A stretch of 6,841 bases of DNA, from the NCBI GenBank assembly GCA_020028115.1, contig JAHWYA010000094.1:1-6841 (forward strand), in the 5' to 3' direction. The DNA comes from Anaeromyxobacter sp. (lineage in GTDB: Bacteria; Myxococcota; Myxococcia; Myxococcales; Anaeromyxobacteraceae). Each line of letters opens with the position of its first letter. Position 1 is the first letter of the stretch. The position numbers and the translations under genes were made by a program. Below the pieces are notes generated by a model. It searched no databases and was not told the DNA's origin. It worked only from the letters and a program-made list of their open reading frames with translations. This document shows positions 6,031 to 6,841 of the stretch, piece after piece.

Positions 6031-6836
6031 GCCCCGCGCTCCCGCCTGCGCGCCACCGCGCCCAGCGCGACGCCGAGCGCGCCGAGCGCGATCCCGACGG
6101 CGGCGAGGGCGGGGCCGTGATCGCGGACGACGAGGAGCTCCACCCACGGGCCCGCGCGCTCCACCTCGAGCACGAGCCCCTCGAACCGGAGCCCCTCTCC
6201 GTGCACGATCCTCCCGCCGGCCACGAGCAGCTTCCCACGGTGGACGGAGACGTCCAGGGGCGGCGGCTCCCCCGGCGACAGCGCCGCGCCCGGCGGCAGG
6301 CGCACGGTCACCCGGTGCGGGATCGCCCGGAAACCGACGACGTCGCGCCTCCCTTCAGGCAGCAAGTCGAGCTTCGTGACGAGCGTCTCGATCAGCCCGC
6401 CTCCGTCCACCCGGACGACGCACTCGAGCGCGAGGCCGGAGCGGGACGGGAGCACCAGTTGGTCCCACCCGAGCCACAGCGGGTTAAAGCGAGTGACGGC
6501 CCGCACCGACCCATTGCGGAGGCGCAGCGTCGCGCCCGTCGCGGCCGTCGAGCCCAGCCACGGCGATCCCGAGGCGCCCACGACCGTGATCCCACGGGGG
6601 TCGACGGTCGTCGGCAGGAAGCTGGCCGCCTCGCGATGGACGACCTGCTGGGAGTCCGCTGTCACGCGCTCGTCGGCCGCGACCCGGAGCGTGGTCACGT
6701 CGCGCGCTGCGGTCGTCGCGGCAAACGCGAGCGCGAGGCACGCGTACGCGCCGCTCAGCGCGAGCGCCGCCACGCGGGCCCACCACCGGCGCGCGCCCCC
6801 GGCCGCGCCCGCCCGGACGCGACCGGCTTCTCGCAC
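6027..6836 (-). CDS. Membrane-anchored extracytoplasmic protein of unknown function, coupled to resB
   Basis: I cannot assign a family. The 269-residue reading has a basic N-terminus (RRWWAR, 16-21), a hydrophobic helix or signal anchor (about 22-41), a long extracytoplasmic region (about 45-238) rich in alternating strand-like segments, and a C-terminal helix (about 241-261) followed by a basic RRRER stop-transfer tail. The final part (WVELLVVRDHGPALAAVGIALGALG) resembles in layout the end of ResB proteins, where a beta-rich outer domain runs into the last helix, so a ResB-related accessory component is possible; this is inference. Its TGA overlaps the GTG of resB, which implies coordinated synthesis with the haem-delivery complex. 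The start is uncertain: the GTG at 6836 lies 5 nt from the window edge, no ribosome binding site can be seen, and the frame is open to the edge, so the protein could be longer. Confidence 0.75.
   Translation of the reverse strand: MREAGRVRAGAAGGARRWWARVAALALSGAYACLALAFAATTAARDVTTLRVAADERVTADSQQVVHREAASFLPTTVDPRGITVVGASGSPWLGSTAATGATLRLRNGSVRAVTRFNPLWLGWDQLVLPSRSGLALECVVRVDGGGLIETLVTKLDLLPEGRRDVVGFRAIPHRVTVRLPPGAALSPGEPPPLDVSVHRGKLLVAGGRIVHGEGLRFEGLVLEVERAGPWVELLVVRDHGPALAAVGIALGALGVALGAVARRRERGA
6039..6043 (-). promoter_or_regulatory. Shine-Dalgarno site of resB
   Basis: GGGAG on the minus strand, 8 nt before the GTG at 6030-6028, inside the end of the upstream gene. It decides the GTG start and supports translational coupling. 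Confidence 0.6.
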
Positions 6837-6841
6837 GAGAC

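Noticed and set aside
6031..6147. Longer start for resB at 6147
   Set aside because: The 39 extra residues are almost all Arg, Ala, Gly and Pro and overlap the upstream gene. The GTG at 6030 has a Shine-Dalgarno and a GTGA overlap.
1..6841. CRISPR array, insertion sequence, tRNA or rRNA
   Set aside because: No regularly spaced repeats, transposase motifs, terminal inverted repeats around a gene, or tRNA T-arm and rRNA signatures were seen on either strand.

Overview
This is a very GC-rich bacterial window (roughly 70% by eye, with strong G/C bias at third codon positions). All recognisable genes lie on the minus strand, so transcription runs from the right edge to the left. Nothing in the sequence fixes the species. 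The composition, the System II cytochrome c assembly genes, a B12-type radical SAM enzyme and a fused MFS/spermidine-synthase-like protein fit an uncultivated soil or sediment lineage (Rokubacteria/Methylomirabilota-like or deltaproteobacterial-like), but that is a guess from gene content.

Layout in transcription order: (1) 6836-6027, a membrane-anchored extracytoplasmic protein of unknown function, possibly open at the right edge. (2) 6030-4609, a ResB-type cytochrome c biogenesis protein that starts inside the stop codon of the first gene (GTGA overlap). (3) 4577-3747, the haem-handling CcsA/ResC protein with the WWD motif. (4) After 65 nt, 3681-2056, a fusion of an MFS-like membrane domain and a spermidine-synthase-like Rossmann domain. 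(5) After 36 nt, 2019-670, a cobalamin-binding-domain radical SAM protein. (6) 673-257, a 138-residue membrane protein that starts inside the stop codon of the radical SAM gene (ATGA overlap). Positions 1-256 hold no supportable gene but contain several inverted repeats, including a well-formed 43-nt hairpin with a GAAA loop at 1-43.

Genes 1-3 form a System II cytochrome c maturation module: ResB and CcsA together move haem across the membrane and attach it to CXXCH apocytochromes. No thiol-reducing partner (CcdA, ResA) and no cytochrome c is in the window. Genes 4-6 look like a second module joined to it: a membrane-anchored SAM-binding protein, a radical SAM enzyme and a small integral membrane protein translationally coupled to that enzyme. 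Its substrate cannot be read from the sequence. The points most worth a second look are the coupled radical SAM/small membrane protein pair, the loss of aminopropyltransferase acidic residues in the SpeE-like domain, the unrecognised protein coupled to ResB, and the structured tail at the left end.
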